Shown here piece after piece: positions 1 to 4,770 of a stretch of DNA of 6,658 nt. Position numbers and translations under genes: made by a program. The notes below the pieces were generated by a model. It did not search any database, was not told where the DNA came from, and saw only the letters and a program-made list of their open reading frames with translations. The stretch lies in assembly GCA_020435185.1 (NCBI GenBank), contig JAGRAA010000270.1, positions 1-6,658 on the forward strand. The letters run 5' to 3'. Origin of the DNA: Bdellovibrionales bacterium. Lineage in GTDB: Bacteria; Bdellovibrionota; Bdellovibrionia; Bdellovibrionales; UBA1609. The number at the start of each line of letters is the position of its first letter. The stretch's first letter is position 1.

Positions 1-69
1 AAAAAATTTAGACATAAAAACCTCACGTTAATGTAAATGAAATGAATAAAAAAAGAAGATGAGAGTTTT

Positions 70-495
70 TTAAATCGGAGGAGAGAGTCCTGAATGGAGT
101 CCAGGATAGGGATTTTTAATAAGCCAATAATAGTCGAAGGGAGGTTTTCGTAATGGAGGAGTAGAAAAGGATTCTATTTTTGAGAAAGTAGGCTTTACCC
201 AATGAGTGTTGCTTGAGAAAGAAGCTAGTAAGAGGCCTTCGAAAGATTTAATAGATTGTTGATCTTCTTTATTTTGAAGGTCTTTTTGAATGGTATTGCA
301 TTCTAGTTTTGCTATTTGGCTTTCTTCGCTGAAATGATTTTGGATTTTATTGACAATTTTTTCAGTAAAATCGAGATGCAGAATGATGTTAATGCAAATC
401 AATCCTAGCCAAAGCATAAAGCAATGCTTCAGTTTTGGAGAATCCAAAACAAATCTTCTTGGATAGATATTTCGATTCGTTGACGTATTGTGCAC
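70..495 (-). CDS. Hypothetical single-pass membrane protein (doubtful gene)
   Basis: I do not recognise this 141-residue product. Residues 1-24 are basic (R8, R13, R14, K21, K23). Residues 25-41 form one hydrophobic segment (CFMLWLGLICINIILHL). Residues 42-83 are charged and likely helical, and the last 40 residues are rich in proline and aromatics, ending in SPPI. The positive charges before the segment predict a cytoplasmic N-terminus and a periplasmic remainder. The first available start is a GTG, 6 bases after an in-frame TAA; no Shine-Dalgarno sequence precedes it or the internal ATG at residue 27. A weak promoter (TTGTAA, 16-bp spacer, TATTAA) would begin transcription close to the GTG, so a leaderless message is possible. 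It is divergent from the gene at 710. The open frame and the membrane segment argue for a gene; the missing ribosome site argues against. It could be a chance frame. Confidence 0.45.
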   Translation of the reverse strand: MHNTSTNRNIYPRRFVLDSPKLKHCFMLWLGLICINIILHLDFTEKIVNKIQNHFSEESQIAKLECNTIQKDLQNKEDQQSIKSFEGLLLASFSSNTHWVKPTFSKIESFSTPPLRKPPFDYYWLIKNPYPGLHSGLSPPI

Positions 496-626
496 AGGCT
501 TTTAATATCTGAACAAAGTCTTTTTACAACCGTTTTATGAATTTTATCTGAGATATTGCGCCGCAAGACTTTTGTTTAGCTAGCGGATAAGGGGGAGACT
601 TCACTGTCTTACAGAACACTTTCTCA

Positions 627-646
627 CCAACCTAGATCTAGGTTGG
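627..646. promoter_or_regulatory. Perfect 20-bp palindrome, candidate operator
   Basis: CCAACCTAGATCTAGGTTGG reads identically on both strands. About 0.006 perfect 20-bp palindromes are expected by chance in 6.6 kb. Its centre lies about 56 bp before the predicted transcription start of the gene at 710, a position typical of an activator site or an upstream repressor site; it could also serve the leftward gene. As RNA it would form an 8-bp stem with a GATC loop, but no T-run follows directly, so a terminator is less likely. The protein that would bind it is unknown. Confidence 0.5.
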
Positions 647-658
647 AGGAAATCTTAT

Positions 659-686
659 TTTTCAGATTCTTGAGGCCATATATAAT
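659..686 (+). promoter_or_regulatory. Sigma-70-type promoter of the 710 gene
   Basis: A -35 box TTTTCA (4 of 6 matches) at 659-664, a 16-bp spacer and a perfect -10 box TATAAT at 681-686 predict a start near 693. That leaves a short leader just long enough to carry the strong Shine-Dalgarno sequence GGAGG at 697-701, eight bases before the ATG. The agreement of the three elements supports both promoter and start codon. Confidence 0.6.
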
Positions 687-709
687 TTAAACATGCGGAG
701 GAGAGGGTT

Positions 710-1501
710 ATGTTCGATTTAGATAAGCGAGTTACTTTTATAATGTTGATATTTTCTTTTTTATTTTCTACGGGAGTTCATGCTAGGGAAACAGATAGAG
801 ATTGTATGCTATTCAATAAAAAAATGAAGAATGAAAGAGTTGGATCAAAAAACCAGCTTCCCATTAAAGTTGAGCCAAAACCAGACCCTAAGGATCCTAT
901 GCAGTGGGGGTCGGTAATAGTCACAACGGGGGACAACGAACAAATCACTTATCGCTATGATGAAAAGTGTGGAGTCGATTTGATTTCGATGGCAACCAGT
1001 AAACCAAATAGTGGAGGCGGAACTTCTACCTCTTATATTCACGTTACTGGTCATATGTGTAAGCAGATCGATTATGCTATTGGGAGAAATCAATCTGATG
1101 TCTTTTGTGATTCAGATAAATTAGATGCAGTTTTCAGTCAAGGTTCAGGATATGGCGTGAATATTTCTGCTCCAGAGAGAACTCCTGAAAAGCTTTGGCA
1201 GTTTTATGAGCTCTGTAAACCCATTTTATCAAAGGTTCCTTCTAAGCAGCCTTTGCCGCATGCTAACACTTGCCGTGCGATTAGTGAATCTGTGGGGAAA
1301 TTCAAATTTGAGGCTTTTTGCAATAAACGCAATTTAACCTCTGTTTTTGATCAGGCGTCGGGCTATGGGGTGAGTTTTGATAGATCAGAGAGAACCCCTC
1401 ATAAGCTTTGGCAGTTGCATCGACAGTGTGAAGCTATGCCTGTAGCAGAGTTTCGAACAAATAGTGGTAAGGGATCTTCTCAGTCTGGTGGAAGCAACTA
1501 A
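710..1501 (+). CDS. Secreted cysteine-rich protein with two tandem modules
   Basis: I do not recognise the family. Residues 1-25 look like a Sec signal peptide: hydrophobic residues 9-23 and a likely cut after VHA at 25. The mature protein of about 238 residues has eight cysteines, an even number suited to disulfides in the periplasm or outside the cell. Residues 32-110 are unique and include C32 and C87. Two copies of one module follow, at 117-172 and 188-243, with 23 of 56 positions identical and no gap. In both, the cysteines fall at relative positions 1, 17 and 53, and the core is SGYGV, then ERTP, then KLWQ. The tail (249-263) is Gly/Ser-rich and flexible. The ATG is supported by GGAGG eight bases upstream and a matching promoter. 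The stop lies 3 bp from that of the convergent hsp20-like gene. A binding or structural envelope role is possible, but no catalytic motif is visible. Confidence 0.85.
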   Translation: MFDLDKRVTFIMLIFSFLFSTGVHARETDRDCMLFNKKMKNERVGSKNQLPIKVEPKPDPKDPMQWGSVIVTTGDNEQITYRYDEKCGVDLISMATSKPNSGGGTSTSYIHVTGHMCKQIDYAIGRNQSDVFCDSDKLDAVFSQGSGYGVNISAPERTPEKLWQFYELCKPILSKVPSKQPLPHANTCRAISESVGKFKFEAFCNKRNLTSVFDQASGYGVSFDRSERTPHKLWQLHRQCEAMPVAEFRTNSGKGSSQSGGSN

Positions 1502-1530
1502 GGCTTAAACATGAACCTTAGGAAATTTTA
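1498..1530 (+). terminator. Weak hairpin over two convergent stop codons
   Basis: CTAAGG at 1498-1503 pairs with CCTTAG at 1516-1521 around a 12-base loop, followed by GAAATTTT. The stem contains the TAA of the rightward gene, and its loop contains the TAA of the leftward gene. Six pairs and a poor T-run make this a weak terminator. It is listed because the two genes have only 3 bp between them and no other candidate exists. Confidence 0.3.
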
Positions 1531-2161
1531 AGATCACTTTATTTTCTTCTGGAATCATCTGCATTTTTTTCTCGTCCACGTTGGATGGCAACGGAAGAGA
1601 TCGAGAGAAAGTAGAGCTGAAAATACTCTGAGAGGCTCCATTTTTGTCGTCGTTCTCAGATTTTTTCTCGATTTTCCCGGTAATGGTTACATATCCATTT
1701 TCAACATGGGTATCTAGAGTCGTCGATTGGAGATCATCGATAACTATGTCATAATAAACAAACTGATCATCTTCTCTTTTAGAAATGTCATTGATAGAAC
1801 CTCCTCCAAATTTCTCTTCAAACCAATAATCAAAAGGTGAAGCGGATTCGGTCCCGAATTTTTTTGTTTCTTTCATCATATGTTCTCTAAACTGTTTCAT
1901 TGATTCAAAAGGATCATCTTGATTAAAAAAATCATCGTCAAAAAAAGAATCAAAATGTTTTCCCATTTGTTTTTGTTGTTTGAAAATTCTATCGAATAAA
2001 TCTCTCTCATCTTTTGATTTTATGGCTTCTATAGATTCATCATACCTTTTTTCAGAGCGAGAAAATTGATTCCGATTATCTTTAGTAAGTGCGGCAAAGG
2101 TAATGAGTCCGCCAATAAGGGCTCCGACCAGTGAAATACTTATAACTTTTAAAGTGGACAT
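1505..2161 (-). CDS. Membrane-anchored Hsp20/alpha-crystallin family protein
   Basis: Small heat-shock proteins are ATP-independent holdases that keep unfolding proteins soluble. The C-terminal part (about 128-216) is an alpha-crystallin domain: it runs from KREDDQFVYYDIVIDD, through NGYVTITGKIEKK, to FSRSLPLPSNVDEKKM and ILKFPK, matching the family's FxRxxxLPxxVD and terminal PK landmarks. The usual A-x-x-x-N-G-V-L near the end is changed (IPEENKVIL), losing the conserved glycine. Residues 4-26 form a hydrophobic helix with small residues (VGALIGGLITFAAL), which ordinary cytosolic family members lack. Residues 45-115 are rich in Phe, Asp and Met (FDSFFDDDFF), like the substrate-binding arm of other family members but long. 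At 218 residues it exceeds the usual 140-170. No separate IxI tail exists, though the protein ends in VHV. The ATG follows a perfect AGGAGG with 5-base spacing. Whether the domain faces cytoplasm or periplasm is unresolved; the basic residues just after the helix favour the cytoplasm. Confidence 0.88.
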   Translation of the reverse strand: MSTLKVISISLVGALIGGLITFAALTKDNRNQFSRSEKRYDESIEAIKSKDERDLFDRIFKQQKQMGKHFDSFFDDDFFNQDDPFESMKQFREHMMKETKKFGTESASPFDYWFEEKFGGGSINDISKREDDQFVYYDIVIDDLQSTTLDTHVENGYVTITGKIEKKSENDDKNGASQSIFSSTFSRSLPLPSNVDEKKMQMIPEENKVILKFPKVHV

Positions 2162-2166
2162 AAGGA

Positions 2167-2172
2167 CCTCCT
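2167..2172 (-). promoter_or_regulatory. Strong ribosome binding site of the hsp20-like gene
   Basis: On the minus strand this reads AGGAGG, five bases before the ATG at 2161. It fixes the start and shows that the hydrophobic N-terminal segment is really translated. Confidence 0.75.
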
Positions 2173-2184
2173 GTTATATTTGTT

Positions 2185-2212
2185 AATTTAATTTTCAATC
2201 TAAAATTGTCAA
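2185..2212 (-). promoter_or_regulatory. Sigma-70-type promoter of the hsp20-like gene
   Basis: On the minus strand a perfect -35 TTGACA (2207-2212), a 16-bp spacer and the -10 TAAATT (2185-2190, 4 of 6 matches) predict a start near 2178. This gives a leader of about 17 bases that contains AGGAGG. It looks like a housekeeping promoter: no CIRCE element (TTAGCACTC dyad) and no good sigma-32 -10 (CCCAT) is seen, so heat-shock control by those routes is not supported. Confidence 0.6.
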
Positions 2213-2230
2213 GATGTAACCAGCGAAGAA

Positions 2231-2260
2231 GATCTGTGTGGAGAGAATTCCACATTGATC
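2231..2260. repeat. Interrupted inverted repeat upstream of the hsp20-like gene
   Basis: The arms are GATC-TG-TGTGGA (2231-2242) and TCCACA-TT-GATC (2249-2260) around the 6-base centre GAGAAT. Ten of 12 arm positions are complementary, plus one possible G-U pair. It lies about 20 bp upstream of the -35 box of the hsp20-like gene, where a regulator could bind. A hairpin in a transcript from an unseen promoter is an alternative. No known operator consensus is matched. Confidence 0.4.
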
Positions 2261-2292
2261 CATTTCAAAGACTAGAAAAATTTCAACACCAA

Positions 2293-2312
2293 ACGTCTCA
2301 ATTTGAGAGCGT
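2293..2312. repeat. Short inverted repeat between divergent genes
   Basis: TCTCAA (2296-2301) and TTGAGA (2303-2308) flank a single T. A further ACG/CGT pair (2293-2295 and 2310-2312) is reached by skipping one G. The dyad lies about 60 bp upstream of the -10 box of the lipoprotein gene and could be a regulator site. With so small a centre it cannot fold as an RNA hairpin without opening the inner pairs. Confidence 0.3.
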
Positions 2313-2370
2313 ACTGTTGCAAAATATTAGTGGTCAAAAAGTTTGATTCATCCTAAATGCGTTAAATGGG

Positions 2371-2376
2371 TATAAT
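2371..2376 (+). promoter_or_regulatory. Likely -10 box of the lipoprotein gene
   Basis: A perfect TATAAT follows GGG. At 16-18 bp upstream no good -35 box is present; TTGATT at 2343 is too far, with a 22-bp spacer. If used, transcription would start near 2383 and give a leader of about 80 bases. A weak -35 suggests help from an activator, possibly at the upstream dyads. Confidence 0.4.
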
Positions 2377-2463
2377 TTTGCCAAAAGTTTTAATTTTTTA
2401 TTAAGTTCCATTAAACTAAGAGAATATGTCATTAAATACTTTGATTCTAGGGGTGGGGGGCCA

Positions 2464-3738
2464 TTGAGGATTGATTTGGGGCTTAATTTTAGGATGATCA
2501 TGGTGTTGGCCGTGTCGTCGTTGATGGTGGCTTGTGGTACTCCCTTCGAGGTCTATGAAGAATCAGTCTCTTCAAAAGTGGTCATTAATGGCAAGGCTCA
2601 ATTGGGTCCAATTTCTGGTGCGCAAGTTGATTTTTTCTGTTTAAGCAATAGGGGTCAAATGTATAGAAACCCCATGGCGTCTACAACCACCAATTATGAC
2701 GGGACTTTTCAGTATGAATTTTCTGTAGCGCCACAATGTGTAGTTGTAGCCATGATTTCTGGTGGTCAGTATGTCGAAGAGGCAAACGGTTTAACGATTG
2801 AGTTAGGGGATGTTCCAGTTCGCGCCCTATTGGGAAGGTTGTCTAACAATACTGAAAATGTTTCTCTTAACGCTTTAACTGAAATCGCTTATCAAAGGTT
2901 TGAAGCTTTAACCGAATCTTACAAAGAACTTGATTCACAAGGTCTTCTGTCGCTTATAAAACGCTCTCATGAAGAGATAGCATCCACTGTGGGGTTGAGT
3001 TCAGGGACAAATGTGAGAAAAATTATTCCTTCTAGCCCAACGGATGCAGATGCTGATCCTGATTCGATAGGTAATCAGGTCGCTTTGTTATTGGCGGGAA
3101 TTTCTCAAATGGCTGTGGACGATAATGACAACTCTATTTCTTATATGGTGAATTTTTCTCAGGATTTTAGAGATGGCGATTTTGATGACAACCAGTGGGA
3201 ATCTCTCAGCGATAAAGTGAACAAATGGGTGGATGGTTCTAAAAATAAAGGTGGGTTCAAAAACAGAACATTTGAAGTAAAGATCAGACCAAATATAGAT
3301 AATGAATTGTTTCCTATTCCTCATTCCACTCGACCAAATCAAAAAGGGGAAGAATTAGATGTTGAGGCTAAATCACTTGGCATTGATAAAATTGGTTCTA
3401 AATGGATTGTTCCTAATCAATGTAGTAAGTTTCAATTAAAGGTTGAGGCAAGAAATTCTTACAATGATTCTGTGGAGATAAGTATGAGTTCTCCCGTGCG
3501 CTTATATGGAGCTTACTATTCGGAAAGCTACAATGGGACAGGAGATCCCATTGGGGTGCATTTTTTTTCAGATGAAGATTGTAGTGTACAAATTACTGAA
3601 GTGAATTTAAACACGCCATTTTATATTCGGTTATCTCGAAACACAGGATCTATTCCTAGTGGAGAAGTAGAAATTATCTCCAGTGACCAATCAACGCCGA
3701 GTCTTTTTCCTGGATCGAAAGTTTTAGAAGTAAAATAA
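2464..3738 (+). CDS. Putative multidomain surface lipoprotein
   Basis: Product of 424 residues, family not recognised. The start is followed by a basic residue, a hydrophobic stretch (11-23) and LMVAC, a lipobox with C24 as the likely lipidated residue. Residues 38-98 resemble a carboxypeptidase-regulatory-like or Ig-like beta domain (GPISGAQVDFFC, then TTTNYDGTFQYEF); C59 and C92 may pair. Residues 130-220 are mainly helical (SLNALTEIAYQRFEALTES) and contain an acidic stretch DADADPD (194-200) like a calcium-binding loop. More acidic loops follow at 219-222 and 236-242. Residues 315-407 look like a second beta domain with C320 and C373 (VHFFSDEDCSVQITEV). No catalytic motif is visible, so adhesion or another envelope binding role is a guess. 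The first start is TTG at 2464. TTG at 2476, five bases after GAGGA, is at least as good and gives a signal peptide of normal length; ATG at 2494 would remove the basic residue. A hairpin terminator follows the stop. Confidence 0.82.
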   Translation: MRIDLGLNFRMIMVLAVSSLMVACGTPFEVYEESVSSKVVINGKAQLGPISGAQVDFFCLSNRGQMYRNPMASTTTNYDGTFQYEFSVAPQCVVVAMISGGQYVEEANGLTIELGDVPVRALLGRLSNNTENVSLNALTEIAYQRFEALTESYKELDSQGLLSLIKRSHEEIASTVGLSSGTNVRKIIPSSPTDADADPDSIGNQVALLLAGISQMAVDDNDNSISYMVNFSQDFRDGDFDDNQWESLSDKVNKWVDGSKNKGGFKNRTFEVKIRPNIDNELFPIPHSTRPNQKGEELDVEAKSLGIDKIGSKWIVPNQCSKFQLKVEARNSYNDSVEISMSSPVRLYGAYYSESYNGTGDPIGVHFFSDEDCSVQITEVNLNTPFYIRLSRNTGSIPSGEVEIISSDQSTPSLFPGSKVLEVK

Positions 3739-3750
3739 AAAATGAGAGCA

Positions 3751-3786
3751 GGCCAAGGATAAGATCCCTGGCCAGTTTCTTTTATC
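3751..3786. terminator. Hairpin terminator between convergent genes
   Basis: GGCCAAGGAT (3751-3760) pairs with ATCCCTGGCC (3764-3773) around an AAG loop: nine pairs and one A-C mismatch. Rightward it is followed by AGTTTCTTTTATC. Leftward it is followed by TGCTCTCA and then six T. It therefore probably stops both the lipoprotein gene (stop at 3738) and the leftward repeat-protein gene (stop at 3782), working best for the rightward one. Confidence 0.7.
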
Positions 3787-4636
3787 TTAAGGCTTCAAAA
3801 GCTTTGTTTTTCATTTTTAAATAAAAATCACGTTGAGAACTATAAAGAGGAGCTTCACTATAAGCTTTACTAAAACGCTCATAGAGTCTTTCTACTCTCA
3901 CTTGAGGCATACGTCGAACTTGAATATTAAAAATTTCATAACTTTTATTATAACCCATTTGTGCGGCTTTAAGATTAGCTTCTCGTGCTTTGCTATAGAG
4001 AGGTGAGGAATTGTAAAAAGATTGAAACTCTAAAGCCTGTACTTCGACGGGTCTGAAGCCTTCGCGCCATTGTGAATATTCGTATTTCAAGAATTCAAGG
4101 CCGTAATCATAAGAGTGATTTAAAAGAGCAAGGTAGGTCTCCCTCTCTACAGAATAAAGCGCGGAGTTTTGGTATTTTTTGTCATAGTCTCGAGCGATAT
4201 CAAAAACTTGACGAGAATTTGTTGTGTAGCACTCAATTTCTGCATTGGCTTTAACTTTGTAATCATTGAATGAAGTCTTCATGGTATTCAGGTAGAGTTC
4301 TCTCTTTACAGAGTACAAAGGAGCCACTTTATATTGGCTAGAGAGATAATCGGAAATTTCAAGGATATCTTTTGCGTAAAGTTCTGAGGGCATATGAGCA
4401 TTTTTCAAGTAGTGCTCAATCTCACTTTTGAGATCTTTCATTTTATCGAGTGAGATTTGTCTTTCTTGAGAGTACATAGGTGCATTTTGATACCTTGATT
4501 CCCAGCGTAAAAATTGGTTCTCCATGGCTGTGAATTCTTCAAAAATGTAATTGTATCTAGCTTCTCTACCGCAGTAGTTTTGTGAGTGCGCTTGTACACT
4601 TAAAAAAAGTGCTAAAGCACAGAGTAGTAGTTTCAT
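3782..4636 (-). CDS. Secreted helical protein with five 53-residue repeats
   Basis: Product of 284 residues, family not recognised. Residues 1-18 are a Sec signal peptide (MKLLLCALALFLSVQAHS). C6 lies inside it, without a lipobox, so the mature protein is probably soluble in the periplasm or secreted. The rest is charged, aromatic-rich and predicted helical. A motif Y-x-x-[AS]-[PA]-[LM]-Y-S-x-x-R-x-x-x-L occurs five times, starting at residues 49, 102, 155, 208 and 259: four intervals of 53, 53, 53 and 51. Each motif joins a preceding helix to a following one, so the fold is probably a helical solenoid or bundle. The period does not fit TPR (34) or Sel1 (about 36). Mature cysteines are C22 and C136, perhaps one disulfide. 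The ATG follows GAGGGGG four bases away. Its likely promoter (TAGGCA, 17 bp, CATAAT) lies upstream at about 4675-4703, inside the divergent region. A scaffold or protein-binding role would fit the repeats, but no partner is indicated. Confidence 0.87.
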   Translation of the reverse strand: MKLLLCALALFLSVQAHSQNYCGREARYNYIFEEFTAMENQFLRWESRYQNAPMYSQERQISLDKMKDLKSEIEHYLKNAHMPSELYAKDILEISDYLSSQYKVAPLYSVKRELYLNTMKTSFNDYKVKANAEIECYTTNSRQVFDIARDYDKKYQNSALYSVERETYLALLNHSYDYGLEFLKYEYSQWREGFRPVEVQALEFQSFYNSSPLYSKAREANLKAAQMGYNKSYEIFNIQVRRMPQVRVERLYERFSKAYSEAPLYSSQRDFYLKMKNKAFEALR

Positions 4637-4674
4637 AATTCCCCCTCATTATTTAACTCATCATTGATTTCATT

Positions 4675-4703
4675 ATGGCACCAATAGAGTTGTATGCCTA
4701 TCT
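4675..4703 (-). promoter_or_regulatory. Candidate promoter of the repeat-protein gene
   Basis: On the minus strand, TAGGCA (4 of 6 matches to -35), a 17-bp spacer and CATAAT (5 of 6 matches to -10) lie 38-67 bases before the ATG of the repeat-protein gene. The position also argues that this DNA is regulatory and not the true N-terminus of the ABC exporter on the other strand. Confidence 0.4.
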
Positions 4704-4736
4704 ACTTAGCTATTTTTATGCCAAGTCAGCTTCTGG

Positions 4737-4763
4737 TTGTTCTTCATTACGAGTCGTGATAAA
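4737..4763 (+). promoter_or_regulatory. Possible promoter giving a leaderless ABC exporter message
   Basis: TTGTTC (4737-4742), a 15-bp spacer and GATAAA (4758-4763) would start transcription at about 4770, next to the ATG at 4771. This would explain the absence of a ribosome site. The boxes are weak and the spacer short, so this is only a candidate. Confidence 0.25.
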
Positions 4764-4770
4764 TGCAAGC

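Larger units (their letters stand above)
496..709. other. Divergent intergenic region with inverted repeats
   Basis: This 214-bp gap lies between the doubtful leftward gene and the secreted cysteine-rich protein gene. It contains the perfect palindrome at 627-646, the promoter at 659-686 and a loose inverted repeat: AACAAAGTCTT at 512-522 against AAGACTTTTGTT at 565-576, with one bulged base. Between those arms lies a small dyad, TTGC-GCC-GCAA. I see no open frame of useful length and no recognisable RNA gene. Confidence 0.5.
2162..2463. other. 302-bp divergent intergenic region
   Basis: This AT-rich gap separates the leftward hsp20-like gene from the rightward lipoprotein gene. It holds the promoter and ribosome site of the first, a -10 box for the second (TATAAT at 2371-2376), two inverted repeats (2231-2260 and 2293-2312) and a G-rich run at 2450-2460. 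I see no coding frame with its own start and ribosome site, and no recognisable RNA. Confidence 0.6.

Noticed and set aside
94..153. 19-codon plus-strand frame preceded by GGAGGAGAG
   Set aside because: The purine run is the complement of the 3' end of the leftward frame, the spacing to the ATG is long, and the peptide has no feature that supports it.
603..616. 14-base near repeat of ACTGTCTTACAGAA, also at 6549-6562 with one mismatch
   Set aside because: A few such 13-of-14 matches are expected by chance in a window of this size, and the flanks do not align.
845..1093. 82-codon open frame on the minus strand
   Set aside because: It lies wholly inside the cysteine-rich protein gene, which has a signal peptide, a promoter, a ribosome site and an internal duplication; the opposite frame has none of these.
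2450..2460. G-quadruplex in the G-rich run
   Set aside because: Only two G tracts are present, not the four separated tracts needed within one strand.
2162..2463. CIRCE or sigma-32 heat-shock control of the hsp20-like gene
   Set aside because: No TTAGCACTC dyad and no CCCAT-type -10 box is present; the promoter fits the housekeeping type.
3088..3342. 84-codon open frame on the minus strand
   Set aside because: It is the shadow of the lipoprotein gene, with no ribosome site and no recognisable feature.
4072..4254. 60-codon open frame on the plus strand
   Set aside because: It is antisense to the five-repeat protein gene, whose repeat pattern proves the minus-strand frame.
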